From NCBI GenBank assembly GCA_965263365.1, contig OZ253672.1:868001-932000 (forward strand): a stretch of DNA of 64,000 nucleotides, written 5' to 3'. A program made the position numbers and the translations under genes. This document shows, piece after piece, positions 26,524 to 34,887 of this stretch. The notes below the pieces were generated by a model. The model had not been told where the DNA came from, ran no database searches, and worked only from the letters and a program-made list of their open reading frames with translations. Origin of the DNA: CANMUM01 sp965263365. Its GTDB lineage: Bacteria; Pseudomonadota; Alphaproteobacteria; Rhodobacterales; Rhodobacteraceae. Numbering within the stretch: the stretch's first letter is position 1; each line of letters begins with the position of its first letter.

Positions 26524-27158
26524 ATGAACTTTTAAGGGACGCTCAAAGCGCATTGACGATATCGATCTACCATTGATCGGGCAAGAGATTGGCGTAGGAG
26601 AAGACGAACTCCACGCCTTTATAGGTGTTGAAACCACAGGAAGCGGCTTTGATGAGCAAGGTCGACCTCGTATTTTGTTCGAACGCCATAAATTCTACAA
26701 ATTCCTTTCGGGTGCAGAGTGTGCGCGCGCTGTTAAAGCTGGGTTAGCAAACGAACGCGCTTGGGGGCTATGGGAAGCTTTCCGAGCAATACCTAAAGCT
26801 AGAACGCGCGATGAAGATCAATAAAGAGGCAGCGCTAAAGTCGTGCTCTTGGGGTCTTGGTCAAGTCATGAGCTTTAATCACAAGCTCGCGGGCTATGAT
26901 AGCGTAGTCGATATGGTCGAAGCCTTCAAGGATGATGAGGAGCATCATTTGCGTGCCTCCGTGAATTTCATCAAGAACACTGGGTTGGCTGACGAATTGC
27001 GACGCCATGATTGGGCTGGTTTTGCCAGAGGCTACAACGGTTCTGGTTATCGCCGCAATCGTTACGATGAAAAACTTGCAGATGCATTCGCTAAATGGAA
27101 GCGCATCAAAGACACACCAATACCCCCAGCGCGTCCTACACAATCCCGTATTGCATAA
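26524..27158 (+). pseudogene. Phage N-acetylmuramidase (endolysin), two frameshifts
   Basis: Relic of a DUF3380-type N-acetylmuramidase, a phage lysis enzyme. The start ATG (26524) has GGAG upstream, but a one-base insertion puts it out of frame with TFKGRSKRIDDIDLPL. The frame then reads LIGQEIGVGEDELHAFIGVE, with the catalytic glutamates of this family, until a G5 run at 26763-26767; one G too many shifts it. The next frame resumes as LGGYGKLSEQYLKLERAMK and runs through SCSWGLGQVMSFNH and WAGFARGYNGSGY to the normal C-terminus. Gene content is otherwise complete, so inactivation looks fairly recent, or the run is a sequencing slip. Confidence 0.85.
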
Positions 27159-27287
27159 ATTATGTACATCATAACAATTCACAGCGAAAAACTATCTGGT
27201 GCAAATGTTGCATAAAAATACTTAAAGACCATAAATAAAATCCAGATTGCAGCTATAAAGCGTTGCATTTCAATTCTTTCGCACTCT

Positions 27288-27608
27288 ATGGATTTGTTGC
27301 GTGAGATTGCGCACGCATGGAATAAAAGTTTTAGGCGATCTTCAATTAAGCTTCGCACAGAAATTCTCGCGCAAGCCGATAAGCTGATCTCACGCGATCG
27401 TGCTGAAACTTATGGTGACGCTTTGGAAAGCTTTGGGCGTGTGGCTCAAATATGGACAGCGCTAAAGAGCGTTGAATTTACATCGTATGATGTCGCGCTT
27501 TTTATGGCGAGCTTAAAGCCCATCCGGGCCACGGACAATCCCGCGCATACGGACAGTCTGACCGATTTAATTGGTTACGCCGCGCTGGCCGTGGAAGAGA
27601 TGGATTAG
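27288..27608 (+). CDS. DUF6378-type phage protein
   Basis: A 106-residue protein whose second half (RDRAETYGDALESFGRVAQIW ... YDVALFMASLKPIRA ... HTDSLTDLIGYAALAVE) matches a small family common in prophages and next to phage replication or lysis genes (DUF6378). Function unknown. Intact frame, starts about 130 bases after the muramidase relic. The first 20 residues before the conserved part may be an overlong N-terminus. Confidence 0.7.
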   Translation: MDLLREIAHAWNKSFRRSSIKLRTEILAQADKLISRDRAETYGDALESFGRVAQIWTALKSVEFTSYDVALFMASLKPIRATDNPAHTDSLTDLIGYAALAVEEMD

Positions 27609-27627
27609 ATGGATTAATTGAGAAAAT

Positions 27628-28238
27628 CTAGATTTTTGGGTTCGCTAATAACTTTTCTATTAAGCGAGCGTGATGACGGCGGGTTCTATCCCGTTTATTA
27701 AATATATTGTTTTGGACGCGATGGGTTCCAAATGGCGAATGAACATAAATTCTTGTATATTGTGCCTCAAAATTTATTCGATTCAAGATCAAGCCAGTTT
27801 CTTCAATGAATTTTTTCATGAGGGATATATTTTCACGATCTTCTTGGTCGAGTTTTGAAATGCTCCATCCGATTTCATTGTGTGATATTAACTTATCTCG
27901 CACCTTCTTAAAGCTTCTTTCGAAATCTGAGATTTTTTTAACAATTCTTCTATTTCATTAGCTGTCTCGGGCTCTAAACCATTATCTGAAATTGATAATA
28001 TCTTTCGAATCGATACCGATTTTTTATTGCGATCAAGGAGTTTGTTAAACGAAACGTATACTGAAGTTCGAGCAAAGTCAGTGATTGAATTTATACTTAA
28101 TCCTATTGAATCTTGAAGATCAGTATCTTTGCGAATTTGATCTAGTCTTGAAAATAATGTTTCTAAAAAATCGTAACCAGAAGCTGCCAATAGCCAATCA
28201 GTGTTTATTTTCTCAATTTCACTAATGAAGTTTTCCAT
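27628..28238 (-). pseudogene. AbiU2/HEPN-like abortive-infection gene split at an A7 run
   Basis: Two overlapping minus-strand frames together make one protein of about 200 residues. Frame one starts at ATG 28238 (MENFISEIEKINTDW) and runs to EELLKKS. The coding strand there has seven A (plus-strand T7 at 27933-27939) in the phase A AAA AAA. A minus-one shift continues as FERSFKKVRDKLISHNEIGW to the stop at 27628. The RDKLISH segment matches the R-x(4-6)-H motif of HEPN nucleases, and layout and length resemble AbiU2 proteins. The unshifted product stops at 27888 and lacks the motif. It could be a frameshift mutation, phase variation or slippage expression. Convergent to DUF6378, inside the prophage relic. 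Confidence 0.6.
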
Positions 28239-28414
28239 ATGATTCTCAATTATTGATTGCCTTAGCGGGCAGTCGCACGATGCCAAATGTCTCACCAATG
28301 GCATCACACAACACGGAGCCAAAATTCTCACAATCAACCCCGCCGACCTGAATAAAGAATAAGGCCGCGCCCAACTCTGAGCCCAGAGCACCTGCAAAAT
28401 GTCAGGATTCGCAA

Positions 28415-28798
28415 ATGACTTCAAGTAGATCACCTATTTCTCCAACAAAACCAATTGCACCCTATGTGGGTGGCAAGCTTCATTTGGCAGAGCGCATTTG
28501 TTCTCTGATTGACGAAGATCCAGATCACGTCACATACGCAGAACCTTTCGTAGGCATGGGTGGTATATTTTTGCGCCGTCGTTGTGCGCAGGCTGAGTAC
28601 ATGAATGATAAATCGGGCGATGTTTATAACTTATTTCGTATGGTTCAGGAGCATTATGGTTATTTCTTGGATCTGATGCGCTTTCAATTGAGTACTCAAA
28701 GGAATTTTGAGCGTCTTTGTGATGTTGATCCTGACACTTTAACAGACCTTCAGCGCGCAGCGCGGTTTTTGTACCTGCAGAGAACAGCGATCGAATGA
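28415..28798 (+). pseudogene. Truncated phage Dam-type DNA adenine methylase
   Basis: The 127-residue frame starts with the SAM-binding N-terminus of D12-class adenine methylases (IAPYVGGKLHLAERI) followed by TYAEPFVGMGGIFLRR, then stops after RAARFLYLQRTAIE. Family members run to about 270 residues, and the catalytic DPPY motif, which lies after this point, is absent. No continuation appears in other frames, so the 3' half is deleted. Inactive as a methylase. Confidence 0.8.
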
Positions 28799-28941
28799 AA
28801 GATGAAGAATTGTTGATGAGAGCTGTTCGAAGACCTCGTGATCCGCGCACAACGGGGATGCATCCACGTTGGGTTGTAATTAAATGGTGCTTTGCTCTCG
28901 GCAGTACATCCGCACGCGAACTTTGCAGTAGGTTTGATTAA
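28795..28941 (+). pseudogene. Small phage protein ending in a likely nonsense codon
   Basis: A 48-residue frame overlapping the Dam remnant by ATGA. It contains HPRWVVIKWCFALGSTSAREL, which reads like a small phage DNA-binding or regulatory protein. After FD the TAA is followed in frame by DPDELVKQ, which continues the same kind of sequence, so the TAA probably replaced a tyrosine codon. Family not named. Confidence 0.4.
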
Positions 28942-29022
28942 GACCCAGATGAATTAGTAAAGCAATGATGCAACAAGTCGTGGGCAAGAATATACCGCGA
29001 AAATCCAAGTAAAGAGAAAAGA

Positions 29023-29232
29023 ATGGCACAAAAGTTTATTGATTATGGAGATACATATTTGCTGCATATCGAGTGCTCAAATTATGCTGTTTGTGGTTAT
29101 GAAGAAAAGCTTGATGGTGAAGAAGCGGTAGATCGTTATGGAGAAAACTGCACAACATTTGAATTGACAAATGAACGGTGTGATATTTGCAATGCTCTTC
29201 TTAATTTTAGTACTCAATTTAGATCATACTAA
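29023..29232 (+). CDS. Small Cys-rich protein of unknown function
   Basis: A 69-residue acidic protein with cysteines arranged C-x6-C near residue 19 (ECSNYAVCGYEE), one in the middle and CDIC near the C-terminus, suggesting a small zinc-binding fold. AAGAGAAAAG precedes the ATG. It lies among phage relics. No family recognised. Confidence 0.5.
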   Translation: MAQKFIDYGDTYLLHIECSNYAVCGYEEKLDGEEAVDRYGENCTTFELTNERCDICNALLNFSTQFRSY

Positions 29233-29242
29233 TTAGCCATCA

Positions 29243-29395
29243 ATGCCCCAAAATACTATAAATTATAAATCTGAATTTGAGAAACGAGATCTCGATTATT
29301 TAATTGTGGATGACCTCGCACGCAAAGATATTGGCGATGATGTTTACAAAATGACAGCTTGGTTTCATTTATCATTATATGCTGGGTATATATAA
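29243..29395 (+). CDS. Small ORF of unknown function
   Basis: Fifty codons from ATG 29243 (MPQNTINYKSEFEKRDLDYL) with a charged N-terminal half and an aromatic C-terminus (AWFHLSLYAGYI). It starts 10 bases after the preceding small gene and ends 12 bases before the next one, which suggests a run of three small accessory genes. No Shine-Dalgarno of note. Confidence 0.35.
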   Translation: MPQNTINYKSEFEKRDLDYLIVDDLARKDIGDDVYKMTAWFHLSLYAGYI

Positions 29396-29407
29396 GGGAC
29401 TTTTCAA

Positions 29408-29620
29408 ATGCTTATTTTAATTGTCGGAGGAACACTCATACTAAGCAATGTTCAATATGTAATCATTCTTGCGATAGTGGTGATCGTGTTTTACATTCGA
29501 GAGCGATACTTGTTCTATGAATATTTTAAAAAATGCAAAGAACTTACGGAAGAATATGCTCATCAAATTATCATGAAATATGATGCTGGAGAAGATTGTT
29601 CGCAATTTAAGGAAAAGTAA
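29408..29620 (+). CDS. Small membrane protein of unknown function
   Basis: Seventy residues with a long hydrophobic N-terminal part (MLILIVGGTLILSNVQYVIILAIVVIVFYI, one or two membrane spans) and a charged cytoplasmic tail (RERYLFYEYFKKCKELTEEY). Third of three closely spaced small ORFs. Similar small membrane proteins occur in prophage accessory regions; no specific family. Confidence 0.45.
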   Translation: MLILIVGGTLILSNVQYVIILAIVVIVFYIRERYLFYEYFKKCKELTEEYAHQIIMKYDAGEDCSQFKEK

Positions 29621-29626
29621 CAATCT

Positions 29627-29842
29627 CTAATTTTCGTTAAATTCCATCCACCAAACCACCGCAGCAAGAGCAATTAATCTCTCATGTTTTGGGAGTATCA
29701 ACCGATCAGAAGGGTGTCCAAATTCAATGCGTCTTTTTGTCTCCGGTATCGTTTCTTCTAAGTCGTCTTTTGTAAAGGGCTTGTCTGATTGCGAAATACG
29801 AGAGTGCGTCAATTTTTGAATCCAAATAGGTAGGATTCTCAA
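29627..29842 (-). CDS. Small ORF next to the integrase relic
   Basis: A 71-codon frame starting with TTG that overlaps the original stop of the integrase pseudogene (TTGA), so it could have been its downstream partner. The C-terminal LIALAAVVWWMEF looks amphipathic. Convergent to the small membrane gene. No family recognised; may be non-coding. Confidence 0.35.
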   Translation of the reverse strand: MRILPIWIQKLTHSRISQSDKPFTKDDLEETIPETKRRIEFGHPSDRLILPKHERLIALAAVVWWMEFNEN

Positions 29843-30410
29843 TCCAGCTTATCGGCGATACTGTCAGCGCTTTCATTTTAATAAATCATAAGCTTTTTCA
29901 GATCGCGATGACCTTTCATTCGTGCTAGATTGAGAACGCTCAATTTTTTTGCTAATCGCGTGATAGCTTCGTGCCTGGTATCGTGAAAAGTAATATTTGG
30001 AATATTCGCTTTTTTGCACTTGGCGAATAGGGCGCTAATTTGATCGCCTTTGAAGTCAAATAATCTCTCTTGATCGCGCCAATACGCGAAGTCTTCCGTT
30101 GTGATGTCCTTGATAGGCTTGTGCACGAACTCATAGCCCTCAAACTTCTTGAGACGTATTTGCTCCCATCTCTTGCCCTTCTTATGCACTGAAACAGTGC
30201 TGCTGTACTTGCGCAATAGATCGACAAGCGGGATGTGTTCGGCCTCATTTTCGGGAGTTTGCGAGATTAAATATTCTTCACGCGCAGCCCATTGCTCGGC
30301 CTCCCTCTTTGAATGAAATAGCTTTGACTTGCGAATTTTTTACCACTCGGCGCAGTCTTGGCAGTCTGCGCCTGCCATCTCCCGTCATCCCTTTTAATTA
30401 TCGAAGCCAT
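29839..30410 (-). pseudogene. Prophage tyrosine integrase with deletion, frameshift and nonsense codon
   Basis: Starts at ATG 30410 with MASIIKRDDGRWQAQTAKT, shifts frame near 30315, and resumes as FHSKREAEQWAAREEYLIS and the core-binding domain (KRWEQIRLKKFEGY ... DFAYWRDQER). It then jumps directly to FDFKGDQISALFAKCKK and the C-terminal HDTRHEAITRLAK and ARMKGHRDLKKLMIY. Roughly 150 residues, including the first catalytic arginine and the lysine, are deleted. A TAA (29878-29880) then interrupts MIY(stop)NESADSIADKLD before the original stop at 29839-29841. The tRNA-Leu 130 bases upstream is the likely integration target. Confidence 0.88.
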
Positions 30411-30458
30411 GATTCGTATTTATTCGTACTAGGACTTCATATTTGTTCTGTAAAGCGT

Positions 30459-30473
30459 GAACGAAAGCGGAAC
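30459..30473 (-). promoter_or_regulatory. LexA box upstream of the integrase relic
   Basis: GAAC-N7-GAAC, an exact alphaproteobacterial SOS box, 49 bases before the integrase start codon. It suggests that excision was once induced by DNA damage. Confidence 0.6.
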
Positions 30474-30541
30474 TATGAGCTTTGTTAAATTGACTAGTTT
30501 CCTTTATTTTCCGTAATTTATGGAATTTTTCGGAATATTTA

Positions 30542-30626
30542 TGGTGCGGGTGGAGGGACTTGAACCCCCACGCCTCGCGGCGCCAGAACCTAAATCTGGT
30601 GCGTCTACCAATTTCGCCACACCCGC
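30542..30626 (-). tRNA. tRNA-Leu (TAG)
   Basis: Class II tRNA on the minus strand: acceptor GCGGGTG pairs with CACCCGC, anticodon stem CCAGA/TCTGG around TTTAGGT giving anticodon TAG, a long variable arm (CGCCGCGAGGCG), T-arm GTTCAAGTC, and an encoded CCA. Its 3' end faces the integrase relic, the classical layout of an element integrated at a tRNA gene. Confidence 0.96.
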
Positions 30627-31154
30627 ATTATCGGCGCTTCTAGCAGACAATTTTTGCTTTGACGAGAGAAAAATGACATAAATTTAATTTTTTAGGCGCG
30701 TTTTATGTGACCTAAAATTGGAAAGTGTTGGGATTGCGCGAATGAGCAAAATGAGTAGCTGTTAACCGCAAAATTCTCTTTCAAACTGCATTTAAAACCG
30801 GAGGTGATAAATAAATGAATCAGACCAAGAGGAGTCAATTTTGTGCGAGCCAATCGCTGGGATGAGCACTAAATGAGGCGAGAGCAAATGCGAGGCTATA
30901 GGGTCAATTTTGAGAAACGAGCCCTTATGCGAGATGTGTTTCTAGGCATTTTCGGAGTCTAATGATATTTAAGGCGTATCTCATAATATTTGATATAAAA
31001 TTATTTAAGACAATAGCTTATGATATTTTGTTTATTATGTATTTATACGCGAAACTCAATCCTAGTTTACAAATTTGTAAGGTTCGCAATTGTTCATTGA
31101 AATGGTCAATTAAGCGCTTTATTTGCGGAGCAAAAATGTAAAAAGGTCAAATTG
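30627..31154. other. Intergenic region with an unusually strong Shine-Dalgarno and tiny ORFs
   Basis: About 0.53 kb. GGAGGTGAT (30800-30808), full complement to the 16S rRNA 3' end, precedes a 16-codon ORF at 30815-30865 (MNQTKRSQFCASQSLG). A 24-codon ORF follows at 30888-30962 (MRGYRVNFEKRALMRDVFLG). The rest is AT-rich. They may be leader peptides or remnants; nothing else recognised. Confidence 0.35.
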
Positions 31155-32552
31155 ATGAAAATAAAAAACATGCGTTTGAAATTCTTAATTTATTGGTTGC
31201 GCGACATTGGGATTCTTGGGTTCTTAACCTTTTTCTTTTTCATTCATTTCGCTTTAATGCCCGACCTTGATTTTGAAAAAAGTTTAGCTGCGGGTTTTGC
31301 AGCAATTTCAATGTCAGCGATGGCAGTTTGTTTTGTGCTTTCTACGCGGTGGCGTTGGCTCGAATATGTGACAGGTGGTCTAGATAAGTCTTACTTAGCG
31401 CATCGTTTTTTTGGAGTTATCGCGTTTTTGGGCATGATTGGTCATTGGATGTTTGTCTCTGATTCAACGAGCGGTGCAATTATTCCTGCGCTTTCAGGGG
31501 CGGGAGAGGGCGCAGGCGAGCTATCCTTCAATTTGTTTCTCGGATTGATTGTCATATCTTTCCTTAAAGTTATACCTTACCGATTATGGCGTTACGCACA
31601 CTATTTGATGGGGCCGAGTTTTGCGCTTGCCGTTTTTCATACATTTTTTTCGAATTCACCATTTAGTTTTGGCTCGTCGATGTGGTTATTTATGCTTTTT
31701 GTTTCGGTTGTGGGGCTTTATGCGTGGCTTTGGAAGCTAATGTCAGATTTATATGCGAAATCAACTTACCAAGTTGAAAGCATAACCGATTTGGGAGGGG
31801 CGGCGCGTGTTGATTTCAAAACCCTTGAAAATCCGATTCATCATAAAAGCGGACAATTTGCATTTGTGAGCTTTGGTCAAAAGGGCTTGCGCGAAATGCA
31901 CCCATTTACGATCGCGAGTGCGCCCAAGGACAACGGTGATTTCTCGATGATCATCAAAAATTTGGGTGATTTCACAAATCGACTTAACCGCGAGCTGACT
32001 GAAGGTACAAAGGTGCGGGTCGATGGAGGCCACGGACGATTTCTTCCGGAACTTGGGCGGAAGCGACAAATTTGGATTGCGGGTGGAGTTGGGATCACGC
32101 CGTTTCTTGCGGCCTTGGATGATCGTAAATTAATGCATAATCGTGAAATTGATTTGATTATATGTGTGAAGTCGAGAGACGAGATATTCTATCAAGAAAA
32201 TCTGGATGCCGCCCGCAAATCGTATCCGTTGCTCAATATCATTGCCTGTATTGATAATGAAGATGATTATCTTGATTCAAATATTATTCAAAAGATTTTG
32301 CAGCGTTCTCAGGGAAGAGATGCGAGTATATATTTTTGTGGTCCAGAAGGCTTGCGGCGCCATGTGGAACAGCTATTCGCGCAGGAAAATATACCGAGCG
32401 GTCAAATTCATTTCGAACACTTTGATATGCGAGGTGCCGTTGATGTGAAGCTTTCGGCCATTGAAAAAATTGCCCACTCACTACAAAAGCGTTCGACATG
32501 GCTGAAGCGCTTTTGGGGATCGTTCAAGAATTTCAATTCAAAAGCGAGATAA
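31155..32552 (+). CDS. Ferric-reductase-like transmembrane flavocytochrome
   Basis: Membrane oxidoreductase of the ferric reductase / NADPH oxidase type: about six hydrophobic helices in residues 10-200, with paired histidines for haem (LAHRFFGVIAFLGMIGHW and YAHYLMG ... FHTFF). A cytoplasmic FAD domain (HPFTIASAP) and an NAD(P) domain (WIAGGVGITPFLAAL, YFCGPEGLRRHVEQ) follow. It moves electrons from NAD(P)H across the inner membrane to an external acceptor such as Fe(III) or a redox protein. TTG at 31152 is possible, but I start at the ATG at 31155. No partner gene nearby. Confidence 0.88.
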   Translation: MKIKNMRLKFLIYWLRDIGILGFLTFFFFIHFALMPDLDFEKSLAAGFAAISMSAMAVCFVLSTRWRWLEYVTGGLDKSYLAHRFFGVIAFLGMIGHWMFVSDSTSGAIIPALSGAGEGAGELSFNLFLGLIVISFLKVIPYRLWRYAHYLMGPSFALAVFHTFFSNSPFSFGSSMWLFMLFVSVVGLYAWLWKLMSDLYAKSTYQVESITDLGGAARVDFKTLENPIHHKSGQFAFVSFGQKGLREMHPFTIASAPKDNGDFSMIIKNLGDFTNRLNRELTEGTKVRVDGGHGRFLPELGRKRQIWIAGGVGITPFLAALDDRKLMHNREIDLIICVKSRDEIFYQENLDAARKSYPLLNIIACIDNEDDYLDSNIIQKILQRSQGRDASIYFCGPEGLRRHVEQLFAQENIPSGQIHFEHFDMRGAVDVKLSAIEKIAHSLQKRSTWLKRFWGSFKNFNSKAR

Positions 32553-32723
32553 TGGAATAAATTTTCAAATTGCACAATATTTAGTCATATAAGAATAATA
32601 TTGTTCAAATTATGTGCGACAATCCATGCTTTGGTGAAAATCATTTAGATTTTGTTGAAATTAAAGCTGTTTATTGTTCAAGGTTTCCCAACGCGCTGAA
32701 AGGTGCGTGAATTGGAGACTATA

Positions 32724-33062
32724 ATGAAAAAAATCGAAGCCATTATTAAGCCTTTTAAGCTCGACGAAGTGAAGGAAGCCCTTCAAGAAGTCGGAATACA
32801 AGGCCTTTCGGTAATAGAAGCTAAGGGTTTTGGACGCCAAAAAGGGCACACAGAACTCTATCGAGGTGCGGAGTATGTGGTTGATTTTTTGCCAAAAGTG
32901 AAAATCGAAACTGTTGTGTCGGATGAACAAGTTGACCCTGCAATTGAAGCAATCGTTAATGCCGCACGCACTGGAAAAATTGGTGATGGAAAAATATTTG
33001 TATCACCTGTTGAGCAAGCCATCCGTATCCGTACGGGTGAAGACAATGAAGACGCACTTTAA
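32724..33062 (+). CDS. glnB: Nitrogen regulatory protein P-II
   Basis: Trimeric sensor of nitrogen and energy state (2-oxoglutarate, ATP/ADP) that controls glutamine synthetase adenylylation and NtrB. The 112-residue protein starts MKKIEAIIKPFKLDEVKEAL and has the T-loop YRGAEYVVDFLPKVK with uridylylated tyrosine 51. The B- and C-loops TGKIGDGKIFV and RIRTGE are intact. The frame opens seven codons earlier, but GGAGA is spaced correctly for ATG 32724. Twelve bases upstream of glnA. Confidence 0.97.
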   Translation: MKKIEAIIKPFKLDEVKEALQEVGIQGLSVIEAKGFGRQKGHTELYRGAEYVVDFLPKVKIETVVSDEQVDPAIEAIVNAARTGKIGDGKIFVSPVEQAIRIRTGEDNEDAL

Positions 33063-33074
33063 GGAGGAATAACC

Positions 33075-34481
33075 GTGAACGCATCAAATGTACTAAAAAT
33101 GATTAAAGAAAACGAAATCGCCTATGTCGATATTCGTTTTACGGACCCGCGTGGCAAATTGCAGCACGTGACCGTGATGGAAAATCAAGTTGATGAGGAT
33201 TTTCTTGAAGAAGGTTTCATGTTTGACGGCTCGTCTATTGAAGGCTGGAAGTCCATTGAAGCTTCTGACATGAAATTGATCCCGGATACTGAAAGCGCCT
33301 ATATTGATCCCTTTTATGCAGAGCGTACGCTATGCTTACATTGTTCGGTTGTTGAGCCTGATACGGGTGAGGCTTATGATCGCTGCCCACGTCAAACGGC
33401 GGTCAAAGCGGAAGCATACTTGAAATCATCAGGGATTGGTGATGACGCTTTTTTTGGCCCTGAGGCAGAGTTTTTCTTGTTCGATGACGTGAAATATTCG
33501 ACGTCTATGAATAAAGTTTCGTATGAGATCGATGCGGAAGACGCGAGCTGGAATACGGACGCAGAATTTGAGATGGGCAATTCGGGCCACCGCCCGGGTG
33601 TTAAGGGAGGATACTTCCCTGTAAATCCAATCGACGCTGGTCAAGATATTCGCGGCGAAATGTTGTCAACGATGAAACGAATTGGCATGAATGTCGATAA
33701 GCATCATCACGAAGTGGCTTCAAACCAGCACGAGCTTGGTTTGATTTTTAGCTCACTCGTTAAGCAAGCAGATGAATTGCAAAAATACAAATATGTCATT
33801 CACAATGTTGCCCACGCTTACGGAAAATCGGCAACCTTTATGCCGAAACCATATGCAGGTGATAACGGGACAGGCATGCACGTTAACATGTCGATCTGGA
33901 AAGATGGTAAGCCTTTGTTTGCTGGTGATAAATATGCCGACCTAAGCCAAGAAGCGCTATATTTCATTGGGGGTATCTTAAAGCACGCGAAAGCACTTAA
34001 CGCGATCACGAACCCATCGACAAACTCTTACAAGCGTTTGATCCCTGGCTTTGAAGCCCCTGTTTTGCGTGCTTATTCGGCAAGAAATCGTTCGGGTTGT
34101 GTGCGTATTCCTTGGACGGAAAGCCCGAAGGCAAAACGTGTTGAAGCTCGTTTCCCAGACCCATCTTCAAACCCATATTTGTGCTTCGCAGCGCTACTTA
34201 TGGCTGGACTTGATGGAATCGAAAATAAAATCGATCCGGGCGAGGCATCAGACAAAAACCTATACGATCTTCCACCAGAAGAGCTTGCGGGCATTCCAAC
34301 AGTTTGTGGTTCGCTTCGCGAAGCGCTTGATAGCTTAGCTGCAAATCACGACTTCCTCCTCAAAGGCGGCGTATTTAGCAAAGAGCAAATCGAAGCTTAT
34401 ATCGAGTTGAAAATGGAAGAAGTCTATGCGGTTGAGCACACCGTTCACCCAATGGAATACAAACTTTACTATAGCTGCTAA
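33075..34481 (+). CDS. glnA: Glutamine synthetase type I
   Basis: Joins ammonia to glutamate; dodecameric cytoplasmic enzyme. The 468 residues show the beta-grasp N-terminus, FMFDGSSIEGW, GPEAEFFLFD, the HHHEVASNQHE metal block, NPSTNSYKRLIPGFEAP and the adenylylation tyrosine in NLYDLPPEE, so it is the GlnE-regulated type. The start is GTG with AGGAGG at 33061-33066. Operon with glnB; a terminator follows. Confidence 0.98.
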   Translation: MNASNVLKMIKENEIAYVDIRFTDPRGKLQHVTVMENQVDEDFLEEGFMFDGSSIEGWKSIEASDMKLIPDTESAYIDPFYAERTLCLHCSVVEPDTGEAYDRCPRQTAVKAEAYLKSSGIGDDAFFGPEAEFFLFDDVKYSTSMNKVSYEIDAEDASWNTDAEFEMGNSGHRPGVKGGYFPVNPIDAGQDIRGEMLSTMKRIGMNVDKHHHEVASNQHELGLIFSSLVKQADELQKYKYVIHNVAHAYGKSATFMPKPYAGDNGTGMHVNMSIWKDGKPLFAGDKYADLSQEALYFIGGILKHAKALNAITNPSTNSYKRLIPGFEAPVLRAYSARNRSGCVRIPWTESPKAKRVEARFPDPSSNPYLCFAALLMAGLDGIENKIDPGEASDKNLYDLPPEELAGIPTVCGSLREALDSLAANHDFLLKGGVFSKEQIEAYIELKMEEVYAVEHTVHPMEYKLYYSC

Positions 34482-34887
34482 TTTCAGTAGCTTGGTCATA
34501 ATTATAAAGGGTTCCCGCGTCTTTTCGCGGGAATTTTTTTGTTTAAGCTTTTTCAAATTGAATTGAATGAAAAACGTTTGTGGAAGACAAACTTATTCGC
34601 GCGTCTCTAAGAATTCTCAAACTATTGGCACTAAATCTACTTTTAAACAGATGAGCATGATTTACGCCTAAAGGGGGTCAACTCTTATAACTAATCCGAG
34701 AGCGGCATCTGATTGTTCAAAATTTTGGGTCAAATTAAGAGAGTGAGGCTTTTATTCTTTTTAAGAAATTGTTAGGTGATGGTGGTTATTGAAAAATATA
34801 TAGATTTGTTACGATTTTGCTTGTTTTAATTAACCTATAAATGGGATCGTAGAGACTATGAACGGGCGCATATCAAAAGGAATTTCT
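34482..34887. other. Intergenic region between glnA and metK
   Basis: About 0.4 kb. After the glnA terminator it is AT-rich and should hold the metK promoter. I looked for a SAM-II or SAM/SAH riboswitch pattern before metK and did not find one. Confidence 0.5.
34512..34540 (+). terminator. Terminator of glnB-glnA
   Basis: TTCCCGCG and CGCGGGAA arms with a six-base loop, followed by seven T. Confidence 0.93.

Noticed and set aside
28239..28433. N-terminal extension of the AbiU2-like frame up to 28433, or a second minus-strand gene there
   Set aside because: The extension is antisense to the Dam start and lacks a ribosome site. Another frame reads like protein (FIQVGGVDCENFGSV) but is interrupted and could not be assigned.
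34541..34887. SAM-II or SAM/SAH riboswitch upstream of metK-ahcY
   Set aside because: No matching stem and conserved loop pattern was found by eye; a covariance-model search would settle it.
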